Below the pieces are notes generated by a model. It was not told where the DNA came from. It searched no databases and saw nothing but the letters and a program-made list of their open reading frames with translations. Position numbers and translations under genes: made by a program. From contig DCVL01000011.1 of the NCBI GenBank assembly GCA_002328035.1, positions 1-64,000 on the forward strand: 64,000 nt of DNA, written 5' to 3'. Below are positions 53,876-62,334 of this stretch, piece by piece. This DNA comes from Geobacter sp. UBA2189 (lineage in GTDB: Bacteria > Desulfobacterota > Desulfuromonadia > Geobacterales > Pseudopelobacteraceae). Numbering within the stretch: the stretch's first letter is position 1; every line of letters begins with the position of its first letter.

Positions 53876-55191
53876 GACCAATTCTGCCCAAACTGGTATA
53901 TGCCGATTCAGAGGGTCAGATCTACGATCATCCATATCTGACAATGGCAGGTATGAGCGGACCTGATGCCGTTATTCCTGAAACTATTGAGCTGGTTCCG
54001 CTACCTGAAGGAAGCCGCCTGTTTACTATCCCTGATACTCCTCCCATAGCATGGGATACTCGAAAGATGAAATTTACGGTGTTGGAGAAAGTACCGGGGA
54101 TGAGAGGAAAGCTACAGGCTGTCTCGGCCTTTATGGCACCAGGCTATGCACGAACGCTATTACCTGCCTGTGATTACAACAAAAAAAGAGCCCACCTTCC
54201 CCTATGGTCCTACACAGCCGTCGGATGGGATGAAGAGAGGGACTGTTTTGTTGTAGCCGCCACCAAAGTGGATAACAACAGCAACTGGAATCCGGAAAAC
54301 TACGATGACCGCCTGCTTGATCCACTTGTAAGAAAATATCTTAAGGAATTGCCGGACAACCGCCTCCTTGAACAGTTATCCCGCTGCGCCGTTGACTACC
54401 ACTGCTTTGCGGCAAAAAATCTGTTCTTTCAAAGATGGGAAGCGCCACTGCCAACATCCCCTGCTTGCAACGCCGCATGCCTGGGCTGTATCTCATTGCA
54501 ACCATCAGATTACTGTCCGGCCAGCCAGGAAAGGATCAAATTTGTTCCGACACCTGCTGAACTGGTAGAACTGGCAGTGCCTCATCTACAACGAGCAGAT
54601 CAGCCAATAGTCTCATATGGCCAGGGATGTGAGGGTGATCCCATACTCCAGGCTCCTGTTATTGCAGAGGCCACCAGACTTATGAAGGCTTCAACCTCAC
54701 GTGGCACCGTAAACTTCAATTCAAACGGTTCATTACCTGATAAAGTAAGACAGCTGTGCGATTCAGGAATGGACTCATTTCGTTTCTCCCTCAATTCGGT
54801 ACTAGAAGAGCGTTACAACGCCTACTACCGCCCAAGAGGATACAGCTTTAAAGATGTCAAGGAATCGGTCAAAATATCAAAGGGTGCAGGCCGGTTCACA
54901 ATGATAAACTACCTTATATCTCCAGGGGTTAATGATGCGCCGGAAGAGGTACAAGAGCTGAAGCAGTTTGTGGCAGATACAGGGCTGGATATGATACAGA
55001 TGCGCAATCTCTCTATTGATCCCGACTATTATAACAAGGCACTCCGGGTTACCAGACGGGGCATAGGGATATACAGGCTGCTGGCGGAACTTAAAAGAGA
55101 ATTTCCCAAACTGCAGTTCGGCTACTATAATCGCTGTAAAGAGGATTTCTTCCCACCCGGATTTGAAACCGGATGGCCAATCAGGGGGTAA
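53872..55191 (+). CDS. Radical SAM protein of unknown function
   Basis: This 439-residue protein has a ~190-residue N-terminal extension. The iron-sulfur motif C199-x3-C203-x2-C206 (PACNAACLGCISL) follows, with the barrel region IVSYGQGCEGDP, TVNFNSNGSLPDKV and SFRFSLNSVLEERYNAYYRP. No C-terminal auxiliary cluster pattern is obvious, though a late Cys occurs in YNRCKEDFF. The extension contains GMRGKLQAVSAFMAPGYARTLLP and does not match a domain I know. It is coupled to lptD by ATGA, which hints at envelope-related or merely shared expression. Substrate unknown. Confidence 0.82.
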   Translation: MRPILPKLVYADSEGQIYDHPYLTMAGMSGPDAVIPETIELVPLPEGSRLFTIPDTPPIAWDTRKMKFTVLEKVPGMRGKLQAVSAFMAPGYARTLLPACDYNKKRAHLPLWSYTAVGWDEERDCFVVAATKVDNNSNWNPENYDDRLLDPLVRKYLKELPDNRLLEQLSRCAVDYHCFAAKNLFFQRWEAPLPTSPACNAACLGCISLQPSDYCPASQERIKFVPTPAELVELAVPHLQRADQPIVSYGQGCEGDPILQAPVIAEATRLMKASTSRGTVNFNSNGSLPDKVRQLCDSGMDSFRFSLNSVLEERYNAYYRPRGYSFKDVKESVKISKGAGRFTMINYLISPGVNDAPEEVQELKQFVADTGLDMIQMRNLSIDPDYYNKALRVTRRGIGIYRLLAELKREFPKLQFGYYNRCKEDFFPPGFETGWPIRG

Positions 55192-55193
55192 AA

Positions 55194-55604
55194 ATGAAGA
55201 TACTCGTAAAAATAAAAACTATGGCACTTGCATCTGCAGTCATACTTACAGCTACTCCTCTGCTTGCCTCAGATCAACTGAACATACAGGTATCAATGCC
55301 TACCCTTAACTGCGGCAAAGGATTACTGGAACCTAACGAGTGTATCCTTGGCGGCACTATGAAGGCCAGAGGTTCCGAATCCCTCAACGGCTCTGTTCGC
55401 TACTACTGCGATATACGCTATACCTACATCGCCGCAGGAAGTGAAAACCAGGCTATCCGGTTTAACGGTCGGGTTGTACATCATGGAGAAATAACCCTGG
55501 TCAATGGCCGGGCACAGAAGGAACTTATAGAGAAGTTAACACTCAAGCTGACAAGTCATGCCAAACAGATTGAGGTCTCGGAAATAGGATGCGAGAAGGA
55601 GTAA
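55194..55604 (+). CDS. Exported small protein, unknown function
   Basis: This 136-residue protein has a signal peptide (MKILVKIKTMALASAVILTA to LLASD). The mature part is beta-rich, with four cysteines (LNCGKG, NECILGG, YYCDIRY, IGCEKE) that could form two disulfides. The family is not recognised. AGGGGGTAAAA precedes the ATG at 55194, three bases after the radical SAM gene's stop. A longer in-frame start at 55173 overlaps that gene. It probably acts in the periplasm. Confidence 0.65.
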   Translation: MKILVKIKTMALASAVILTATPLLASDQLNIQVSMPTLNCGKGLLEPNECILGGTMKARGSESLNGSVRYYCDIRYTYIAAGSENQAIRFNGRVVHHGEITLVNGRAQKELIEKLTLKLTSHAKQIEVSEIGCEKE

Positions 55605-55613
55605 CAGCACCTC

Positions 55614-55910
55614 TTACCGGAGAGTCTTGAGATAATCAATCAAACCATGCATTTCACCATTCTCAAGGGTTGCAAAGGATGGCATGGATGTGTCGGGGTT
55701 TACTTTTTTGGGATAAGAGATCCTGGCTTTTAACTGGGTTTCTGACAGACGCAGGGCAACCTTAGTCAAATCAGGGCCGATTGCTCCACCCCGGCCACGG
55801 ACGATATGACACATGGCACATTTACGGTTAAAAAGTTTCTCCCCTGGCATACCGGCCCAAGCAAGACCAGTAATAAACATTAATGCCAACAAGATTACAG
55901 CTGTTCTCAT
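55614..55910 (-). CDS. Small periplasmic c-type cytochrome
   Basis: This 98-residue monohaem cytochrome c has a cleavable signal (residues 1-19, ending LAWAG) and one haem site C31-x2-C34-H35 (CAMCH). GPDLTKVALRLS and the likely axial Met76 in DTSMPSF suggest His/Met ligation. This is the class I fold found in small electron carriers. It is convergent with the exported small protein and divergent from hemW. The electron partner is unknown. Confidence 0.9.
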   Translation of the reverse strand: MRTAVILLALMFITGLAWAGMPGEKLFNRKCAMCHIVRGRGGAIGPDLTKVALRLSETQLKARISYPKKVNPDTSMPSFATLENGEMHGLIDYLKTLR

Positions 55911-55982
55911 AACTGTTCCCCCCCATGTTCGGAAGTTTACCCTCTCAACTCATCCGTTGCAATCGCTTAATCTGTAACCGGC

Positions 55983-57125
55983 ATGTTTTCCCGCCTTTAC
56001 CTGCATATCCCCTGGTGTTTAAGCAAATGTAACTACTGCGCCTTCAACTCTCACCCATTGCAAAACAACTCTCTCGAAGAGACCTGCAATCTCCTTATTA
56101 GGGAGATGGAGCTTACAGCTGAAGCTTATCCTGATAATCAGCCGCTTGAATCTGTATATATGGGTGGCGGCACCCCTTCCCTGCTAACCCCGAAACAGGT
56201 AAACACACTTCTAAGCCGTTCAATGGAACTGTTTGGTCACAAACCGGATATTGAGGTAACTCTTGAGGCAAATCCTGGCACAATAACCCTTGAAAAACTT
56301 CAGGGTTATTTTAAAGCAGGAGCCAACCGCCTCTCTATCGGGGTGCAGAGTTTTGATGACCGGCTTCTTGAAACCCTGGGCAGAATCCACAGGAAAGAAG
56401 AGATATTGGATACCTTTAAATGGTCAAAGGATGCCGGATTCAGATCTATAGGCCTTGATCTGATCTGCGGTCTGCCAGGGCAAACAGAAGAGTCCTGGCA
56501 CAATGATCTCGCTAAAGCGGTTTATATGCAGCCTGAGCATCTCTCGATTTATGCTCTTTCGATTGAACCAGGAACCCCCTTTGCCAAAATTTATCCTGAC
56601 GATTCAGAACTGTTGCCCGGAGAGGATAAAACTGCAAACATGCTTGAATATGCTGATAACATGCTTGTAACTTCAGGCTTTGAACATTACGAGATCTCGA
56701 ATTTTGCACGCCCCGGCCACCGTTCCGCTCATAACTGCGGATACTGGAAACGGGACGGCTATCTTGGAATCGGTCCTGGCGCTCACTCTTTCCTGAAAAA
56801 AGGGTGGGGAGCAAGATGGGGTAATCAGCCTGATTACAAATTATGGTCAGAGTCTCTAATAAACGGATCTCTATCACCTTCTGAAACCCATATTCTTACC
56901 CGTGAGGAAGCTCTGTCAGAGGTTCTCTTCCTCGGTCTGAGGATGAGTGACGGGATCTTGCTTGACAGCTTTACCGAGCAGTTTGGTGAGAGTATAGAAT
57001 CAAGATTTGCAGAAGATCTCTTCCAGCTTCAAAAGGCTGAACTGCTGAGTTGCAGCTCAAAAAGAATCTCACTGACATCTCGCGGTATGCTGCTATCAAA
57101 CCAAGTCTTTGTAAGGTTTGTCTAA
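55983..57125 (+). CDS. hemW: HemW-type radical SAM haem chaperone
   Basis: This 380-residue radical SAM protein has the cluster motif C12-x3-C16-x2-C19 (WCLSKCNYCAF). VYMGGGTPSLL, EANPGTITLEKL, RLSIGVQSFDDRLLETLGRIH and YEISNFARPGHRSAHNCGYW identify the HemN/HemW group. The four-cysteine N-terminal extension of true coproporphyrinogen oxidase (HemN) is not seen; HemW proteins deliver haem rather than oxidise coproporphyrinogen. Start ATG at 55983 lacks a strong ribosome-binding site. Confidence 0.9.
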   Translation: MFSRLYLHIPWCLSKCNYCAFNSHPLQNNSLEETCNLLIREMELTAEAYPDNQPLESVYMGGGTPSLLTPKQVNTLLSRSMELFGHKPDIEVTLEANPGTITLEKLQGYFKAGANRLSIGVQSFDDRLLETLGRIHRKEEILDTFKWSKDAGFRSIGLDLICGLPGQTEESWHNDLAKAVYMQPEHLSIYALSIEPGTPFAKIYPDDSELLPGEDKTANMLEYADNMLVTSGFEHYEISNFARPGHRSAHNCGYWKRDGYLGIGPGAHSFLKKGWGARWGNQPDYKLWSESLINGSLSPSETHILTREEALSEVLFLGLRMSDGILLDSFTEQFGESIESRFAEDLFQLQKAELLSCSSKRISLTSRGMLLSNQVFVRFV

Positions 57126-57126
57126 G

Positions 57127-57903
57127 ATGAGACAAATAACCGTCCTGTTTCTGCTACTGCTTATAACCTTGATGCTGCCGGAAAAAAGCTGCCAGGCTGA
57201 AGCCTTTAACCACATTTGGGGTGGCTTCAGCAGTTCCCTGCTTTTACGAAACCGGCAGCAGCGTCATAACACTACAACAGCCGCCAGAGATCTTGACATG
57301 TTAATCATAATGCCAGGTGAAACCTTCAGCTTCAACGAACGTGTAGGAGCCAGGGACAGCAGCAAAGGATACAGTCCGGCGCCTGTCATAACATCACAAG
57401 GGCTGTTGGAGGATATCCCAGGCGGCGGTATCTGCCAACTGGCCTCCACCATCTACAACGCCGGTCTATTGGCTGGAATGGTTGTAATTGAGCGGCATCC
57501 GCATTCAAGGACGGTCGGGCATATACCACCAGGCAGGGACGCCACCATAACCTCATGGCGCAAAGACTTAAAGCTGAGAAACAGTTCAGAAAAGCCATTA
57601 CAGTTACGAATCAGCCTGAACCAGAACAGACTGACTGCATCGTTTAATTCAGAGGTTGAAAAGCCATTTACCGTTGAAATAATGGTACGCAGAACAACAG
57701 TACTACCTTATACAATAGTTTCAAAAACAACCTCTAACACTACCAACCAGAGAGGGGTAAACGGCTATTCAACGGAAACAAGGAGAATCATCAGACAGAA
57801 TGGCCTGATTAACGAAGAACTGATCTCTGAAGACTACTACCCTGCGCCAAGCAGGCTGATTGCAGCAGGAGAAGGAAAAAACGGCAAAGGTGGACAGAAA
57901 TGA
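57127..57903 (+). CDS. Exported VanW-family protein
   Basis: This 258-residue protein has a signal peptide (residues 1-25, ending SCQAEA) and a VanW domain. The domain shows PGETFSFNERVGARDSSKGY, IPGGGICQLASTIYNAGL, ERHPHSRTVGHIPPGRDAT and DLKLRNSSEKPLQL. VanW proteins are linked to glycopeptide resistance clusters and cell-wall binding, but their biochemistry is unknown. No other van gene is nearby, so resistance should not be inferred. The ATG at 57127 follows AAGG and lies one base after the hemW stop. It overlaps the next gene by four bases. Confidence 0.87.
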   Translation: MRQITVLFLLLLITLMLPEKSCQAEAFNHIWGGFSSSLLLRNRQQRHNTTTAARDLDMLIIMPGETFSFNERVGARDSSKGYSPAPVITSQGLLEDIPGGGICQLASTIYNAGLLAGMVVIERHPHSRTVGHIPPGRDATITSWRKDLKLRNSSEKPLQLRISLNQNRLTASFNSEVEKPFTVEIMVRRTTVLPYTIVSKTTSNTTNQRGVNGYSTETRRIIRQNGLINEELISEDYYPAPSRLIAAGEGKNGKGGQK

Positions 57904-58490
57904 GATTATTGCTTATTCTGACACTTTCTATTCTATGGACAGAGTTGGCTTACACGGCAGACTTTTCAACTTTAGAACAGCAGGAACTGCTAAACTACAC
58001 CAGGAGCTGCCTTATCAGTATACTTGAGGGAACTCCGGCTCCGCCACCAACCAGCAGTTGCCTGCAGAAACAGAAAGCCTGTTTTGTCACCTTCTTTCAC
58101 AACCGTTCTGTAATCGCCTGTTTTGGAAGTTTTACTCCACGTAGAGAAACTTTGGGAGAAGAGATCATCGATAATATAAGGCTGGCAATCAGGAATGACC
58201 CCAGAGCCTCAATCATTACGACGCAACTGGCAAATATCGCCGATATCCAGATTACATTTCCCCAAAAACCTCAAAGGATAAAGGATTGGCAGAGCCTCAA
58301 CCCTCTTAAGGAAGGGCTCCTTGTAGAAGCTGCTGACGGAAGGGGTGTCGCAATAGTGCCTGGAGAAGCCCGCACAGCCGGTTATGCATGGAGAAGTGCA
58401 ATTAAACGGCTGAATATAAATCCTGGCAACCCAGGGATCAGGACATTCCGTTTCCAAGCTGAAGTAATCAGACAACGAAAACGGAGCTGA
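57900..58490 (+). CDS. Exported AMMECR1-like protein
   Basis: This 196-residue protein has a signal peptide (residues 1-19, ending LAYTA) and a region resembling AMMECR1. LEQQELLNYTRSCLISILEG is the opening helix, KACFVTFFHNRSVIACFGSF the strand pair, and GEEIIDNIRLAIRNDPR the following helix. QITFPQKPQRIKDW and LLVEAADGRGVAIVPGEA come next. The usual LRGCIG core reads VIACFGS. AMMECR1 proteins are normally cytosolic, so a Sec signal is unusual. ATGA overlap couples it to the VanW gene. Homology is by eye and moderate. Confidence 0.6.
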   Translation: MRLLLILTLSILWTELAYTADFSTLEQQELLNYTRSCLISILEGTPAPPPTSSCLQKQKACFVTFFHNRSVIACFGSFTPRRETLGEEIIDNIRLAIRNDPRASIITTQLANIADIQITFPQKPQRIKDWQSLNPLKEGLLVEAADGRGVAIVPGEARTAGYAWRSAIKRLNINPGNPGIRTFRFQAEVIRQRKRS

Positions 58491-58560
58491 ACGGACTATT
58501 CGATGTAACCATTATGCCTGGCAAATACCTGGAAAAAAGCGTTTTTCCATATCTATTACT

Positions 58561-58682
58561 GATGCCCTCGCAAATTCTATCTGTCATCCCCGAATGCTTT
58601 TATCGGGGATCCATGATTTCAATATGTTAAAGACCGGATTCCGGCTCAAAACAGTGCCGGAATGACAAGTTGCGAGTGCATC
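58561..58682. repeat. MITE/REP-like palindromic repeat element
   Basis: A 122-base element has terminal inverted repeats GATGCCCTCGCAA (58561-58573) and TTGCGAGTGCATC (58670-58682), with 12 of 13 positions matching. Inside are TGTCAT and ATGACA as a second inverted pair, and CCCCGA/TCGGGG forms a hairpin (58588-58593 with 58603-58608). A CCGG-rich palindrome (58634-58660) follows. It has no coding capacity. It occupies most of the 294-base gap between the AMMECR1-like gene and glgC; the rest of the gap shows nothing I recognise. Confidence 0.65.
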
Positions 58683-58784
58683 ATTATTGACTCCCCCACC
58701 CTTTTTCTCTGAGCCGTTAACCATCGATCCGGCCTGTTTGGTTGTTTATCTGGCCAGAATTTGTAATCCAAATAAGATACTTTT

Positions 58785-60029
58785 CTATTTATCCTTCCTG
58801 GGTACAACCACAATCCCTGATTCTGTCAATGTGTATCCCTGCTTCAAATCCTCTTCCCGATCATAGCCTATGGTTGTGCCGTCAGGGATGATAACCCCTT
58901 TGTCAATGATGGCTCTCTTAATCTTTGCATGTCGCCCAACTGTGACGTTTTCAAAAAGAATAGAGTCCTCTACCTGGCTGTAGCTATTAATCTTGCACAT
59001 TGGCCCCAGTATGGATCTGCGTACGATGCTGCCGCTTGTTATGCAGCCACCTGTAACATATGAGTCAATGTTGGCGCCACGGCGATTTTCTTCATCAAAA
59101 ACGGTCTTTGCGGGAGGAAGATTGCCCTGATTGGTCAGGATAGGCCATTTATAGTTGTAAAGGTTAAGTTGTGGCGAGACATGGATCAGATCCATGTTGG
59201 CCTCATAGTATGAATCAAGAGTGCCTACATCCTTCCAGTATCCACGCTCTTCAGACTTCATTCCAGCAACGAGATTATCGTTGAAGTTATAAGCAAATAC
59301 CCTGTCTCCCTGTTCCAGCATCATCGGTATGACATGTTTTCCAAAATCAAGATCTTCATGCCTTTTTTTGCCTTCCAGCAAGACTTCAATCAGCTTTTTG
59401 GTCGGAAAGATGTAGTTACCCATTGAGGCAAAGCATGTTTCCCTGCCAGGGATTGTCACAGGTTCTTTAGGCTTTTCTGCAAAACCAATTACGCGGTTGT
59501 CGTCATCTACAGAAAATACTCCAAAGCGGCTTGCATCCTCCTTTGGTACTTCAAGCGCTGCAATGGTAATATCCGCACGGTTCATCCTGTGATACTCAAT
59601 CATCTGTGTTACATCCATCTTGTAGATATGGTCGCCGCCAAATACCGCAACATAATCGGCGTTTGCGGTTTCAACAAAGCGGAGGTACTGTAGAATTGCA
59701 TCAGCGGTGCCTTTGAACCATTCTTCACTGTCACTGCTGGTTTCAGGCGAGATAGCTACGAAGAACTCACCCAACCCTGTCCATTTACCCCAGGATTCCC
59801 TGATATGCTTGTTCAGAGAATAGGCACGGTACTGGGTCAAGATATAGACTCGTTTTATCCCTGAGTTGAACAGGTTGCTTAAGACAAAATCTATTATCTT
59901 GTATTTGCCACCAAAAGATACGCTTGGCTTGGCTCTACGCATTGTCAAAGGGCTTAAGCGTTCTCCCTTGCCTCCGGCCAGTACCATTGCAATAGTGTTT
60001 GCACCTATATTGCCAGAGCTGTTGTACAT
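58785..60029 (-). CDS. glgC: Glucose-1-phosphate adenylyltransferase GlgC
   Basis: This 414-residue enzyme makes ADP-glucose for glycogen synthesis. The nucleotide loop is AMVLAGGKGERLSPLT, with RRAKPSVSFGGKYKIIDF (activator/substrate lysine), GTADAILQ, FGGDHIYKMD and the catalytic-region GFAEKP. EERGYWKDVGTLDSYYEANM and a left-handed helix C-terminal domain follow. AGGGGGGATTGTC precedes the ATG. A promoter lies at 60069-60096. No glg partner genes are in the window. Confidence 0.95.
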   Translation of the reverse strand: MYNSSGNIGANTIAMVLAGGKGERLSPLTMRRAKPSVSFGGKYKIIDFVLSNLFNSGIKRVYILTQYRAYSLNKHIRESWGKWTGLGEFFVAISPETSSDSEEWFKGTADAILQYLRFVETANADYVAVFGGDHIYKMDVTQMIEYHRMNRADITIAALEVPKEDASRFGVFSVDDDNRVIGFAEKPKEPVTIPGRETCFASMGNYIFPTKKLIEVLLEGKKRHEDLDFGKHVIPMMLEQGDRVFAYNFNDNLVAGMKSEERGYWKDVGTLDSYYEANMDLIHVSPQLNLYNYKWPILTNQGNLPPAKTVFDEENRRGANIDSYVTGGCITSGSIVRRSILGPMCKINSYSQVEDSILFENVTVGRHAKIKRAIIDKGVIIPDGTTIGYDREEDLKQGYTLTESGIVVVPRKDK

Positions 60030-60068
60030 GACAATCCCCCCTGTTAACCGTTTATCCCCATTTTTGTT

Positions 60069-60096
60069 ATTCTAACTTTTACTTATACTCTGTCAA
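60069..60096 (-). promoter_or_regulatory. glgC promoter
   Basis: On the minus strand TTGACA (60096-60091) is followed after 16 bases by TAGAAT (60074-60069), about 40 bases before the glgC start. Confidence 0.6.
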
Positions 60097-60227
60097 GTCT
60101 GCAACCCAGAATATTAATTTTCAGGGTGCAATAGCTCTCCCCTTATGGTGATGTTCCTATCCAGTAAGCTTGCAGATAGCGTATAAAGATTCGAATAATT
60201 CATATATAGCATTATAATTCTAAGTAT

Positions 60228-60255
60228 TTGCAAACAGACAAAGGTCTGCTATGGT
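60228..60255 (+). promoter_or_regulatory. Possible chemoreceptor promoter with inverted repeat
   Basis: TTGCAA (60228-60233) and TATGGT (60250-60255) are separated by 16 bases that include CAGAC-AAAG-GTCTG (60235-60248). The match is modest. No sigma-28 or sigma-54 sequence was found here. Confidence 0.3.
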
Positions 60256-60290
60256 ACCTAATGAAATTGACTAGGAAGGAGAAATAGATT

Positions 60291-62249
60291 ATGGCGCAGA
60301 GAGGTATTATGAACAGTATTTCCGGTAAGTTGTTGGCTATCATAGCCGCCTGTGTGGTGGTATTCGGGGTTGTACTTGGGGGATATCTGGTCTATTTCCG
60401 CTCTCAGATGATTGACGATCGAAGCGTAGTACTCTCAAAGAACCTGCAGGAACAGGTTGATCTGCAGATTAAGGGGAAGCTTGACATACTACTGACAAAT
60501 GCCATATCTATTTCACATGATTCAAAGGTGATAGAGTCATTAAAGAAAAACGATTACACGATAGCCGAAGGGGAGATTAAAACTATCATCAAGGAGTTCG
60601 AACAGGCTGATTTTAAAGGCACAGGAGTTCATATTGTCCGTGCTAATATGACTAGTTTCTGGCGCAGCTTTATGGATAAGCGTGATGATGATATCTCCTT
60701 CCGTGAGATGGTCAAGAGGGTAGCTAAAGATAAAAAACCGCTTATGGGAGTAGAGATTGGGATCGCCGGTGTAGGGCTCCGAGCAATGGTTCCGGTTCTG
60801 GAGCCGGATGGCAACATGATCGGTATGATAGAGACCACCTTCGGAGTAGGCAGTATCAGCCGTGTAATGAAAACGCAGAACTCTTTTTACATCCTGCTTA
60901 TTGATAAGTCTGCCATAAACCTAGATGCTTTCAAAAAGCAGAGCAGCGATGTTGAGATTGCAGGCAAATATCTGACAGCCAACAAGAAGTGGTTTGATGA
61001 AGCTACTGTTGAATTTGCAAAGAGTGCTGACTACAACGCCCTGGCCAAGAACAAGACCCTCCTTAATGACAAATACTTTTATGCAATCAGCGAAGCCAAG
61101 GATATGAATGGCAAGGTGTACGGCCTGCATCTGACCGGTATGACACGCGCCGAGTATGACAAGCAGATAAAAACAGTATTTTCTCTGGCAAACAACCTTC
61201 TTATAGCAACGGCGGTTATGATTGTACTGATGGCTCTGATAATTATTACGATGCTTAAGCGTGTGGCTATTACTCCTGTAACATCACTTTCAACCTTCCT
61301 GTTAACCCTTGAAAATGACCTTACCAAACGGTTTAACTGGAAGAGTAATGATGAGATCGGTCAGGTATCGGAAAGCGTTAATGAGTTTCTCGTCAGCCTG
61401 CAGAAGGTTGTTGGAACAGTGGTGTCAGAAGCCAGCCAGGTTTCTGCATCTGCTACACAGCTACAGGCCGGTTCAGAAAGGATAGTAGGCGGTTCTGACG
61501 CAGTGGTCGGACAGGCTGCCGGTGTTGCAACCGCCAGTGAAGAGATGGCAGCCACCAGCGCTGATATAGCACGCAACTGTCTTATGGCAGTTGATGCCGC
61601 CCAGTCTGCAAGTGAAGCGGCAGTGCATGGATCAGGCGTTGTCTCCTCAACCATTGCAGGTATGGAGCAGATAGCGCTCAGGGTACGTAATTCGGCAGAG
61701 ACGGTAAGGAGTCTTGGAGAGCGTTCAGACCAGATAGGGGCAATAGCGTCAACCATTGAGGATATTGCTGATCAGACTAATCTTCTGGCATTGAATGCCG
61801 CTATTGAGGCAGCCCGAGCCGGCGAGATGGGGCGTGGTTTTGCCGTGGTTGCAGATGAGGTACGTGCGCTTGCGGAACGTACTACCCGCGCTACTCGCGA
61901 GATTGGCGAGATGATCAAAGCTATACAGAATGAGACAAGGACCGCGGTTGGGCAGATGGAAGAGGGGGTAAAGGAGGTTGAACAGGGTACGGAGGATGCT
62001 TCCCGTTCAGGCGAGGCGCTGCAGGAGATCCTGTCGCGGATTAATGATGTAACGATGCAGATAAACCAGATAGCAACTGCGGCAGAGGAACAGACAGCAA
62101 CTACAGGTGAGATAGCGGGCAATGTTGGCAGGATAAATGAGGCCGCTATGGAAAGTTCACAGCTTGCACATGAATCATCGGTTTCTTCTATGCAGCTTGC
62201 TTCACTGGCTGAAGAGCTTCAACGCCAGGTGCGTCAGTTTAGGGTCTGA
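60291..62249 (+). CDS. Methyl-accepting chemotaxis protein with extracytoplasmic Cache-like sensor
   Basis: This 652-residue chemoreceptor has TM1 at ~12-33 ([20 protein letters not shown]). A ~265-residue periplasmic domain resembles a Cache sensor ([37 protein letters not shown]). TM2 (~300-320), HAMP and the cytoplasmic methylation and signalling helices follow. The tip is canonical: [33 protein letters not shown] precedes the ATG. The ligand is unknown. The regulator gene downstream begins 85 bases later, after a terminator. Confidence 0.93.
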   Translation: MAQRGIMNSISGKLLAIIAACVVVFGVVLGGYLVYFRSQMIDDRSVVLSKNLQEQVDLQIKGKLDILLTNAISISHDSKVIESLKKNDYTIAEGEIKTIIKEFEQADFKGTGVHIVRANMTSFWRSFMDKRDDDISFREMVKRVAKDKKPLMGVEIGIAGVGLRAMVPVLEPDGNMIGMIETTFGVGSISRVMKTQNSFYILLIDKSAINLDAFKKQSSDVEIAGKYLTANKKWFDEATVEFAKSADYNALAKNKTLLNDKYFYAISEAKDMNGKVYGLHLTGMTRAEYDKQIKTVFSLANNLLIATAVMIVLMALIIITMLKRVAITPVTSLSTFLLTLENDLTKRFNWKSNDEIGQVSESVNEFLVSLQKVVGTVVSEASQVSASATQLQAGSERIVGGSDAVVGQAAGVATASEEMAATSADIARNCLMAVDAAQSASEAAVHGSGVVSSTIAGMEQIALRVRNSAETVRSLGERSDQIGAIASTIEDIADQTNLLALNAAIEAARAGEMGRGFAVVADEVRALAERTTRATREIGEMIKAIQNETRTAVGQMEEGVKEVEQGTEDASRSGEALQEILSRINDVTMQINQIATAAEEQTATTGEIAGNVGRINEAAMESSQLAHESSVSSMQLASLAEELQRQVRQFRV

Positions 62250-62262
62250 AATTTGAACCCCC

Positions 62263-62289
62263 TGCCCCCTTAAAAAAGGGGCATTTTTT
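62263..62289 (+). terminator. Intrinsic terminator after the Cache chemoreceptor
   Basis: TGCCCC (62263-62268) pairs with GGGGCA (62278-62283), flanked by A- and T-runs and followed by six T (62284-62289). Confidence 0.75.
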
Positions 62290-62334
62290 ATAAGGCAAGC
62301 TTCAAAGGGGATTTAATAGATTGGACTTCAAACC

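Noticed and set aside
57127..57903. Glycopeptide resistance locus because of VanW
   Set aside because: None of vanA, vanH, vanX, vanR or vanS type genes is present nearby; VanW domains are widespread outside resistance clusters.
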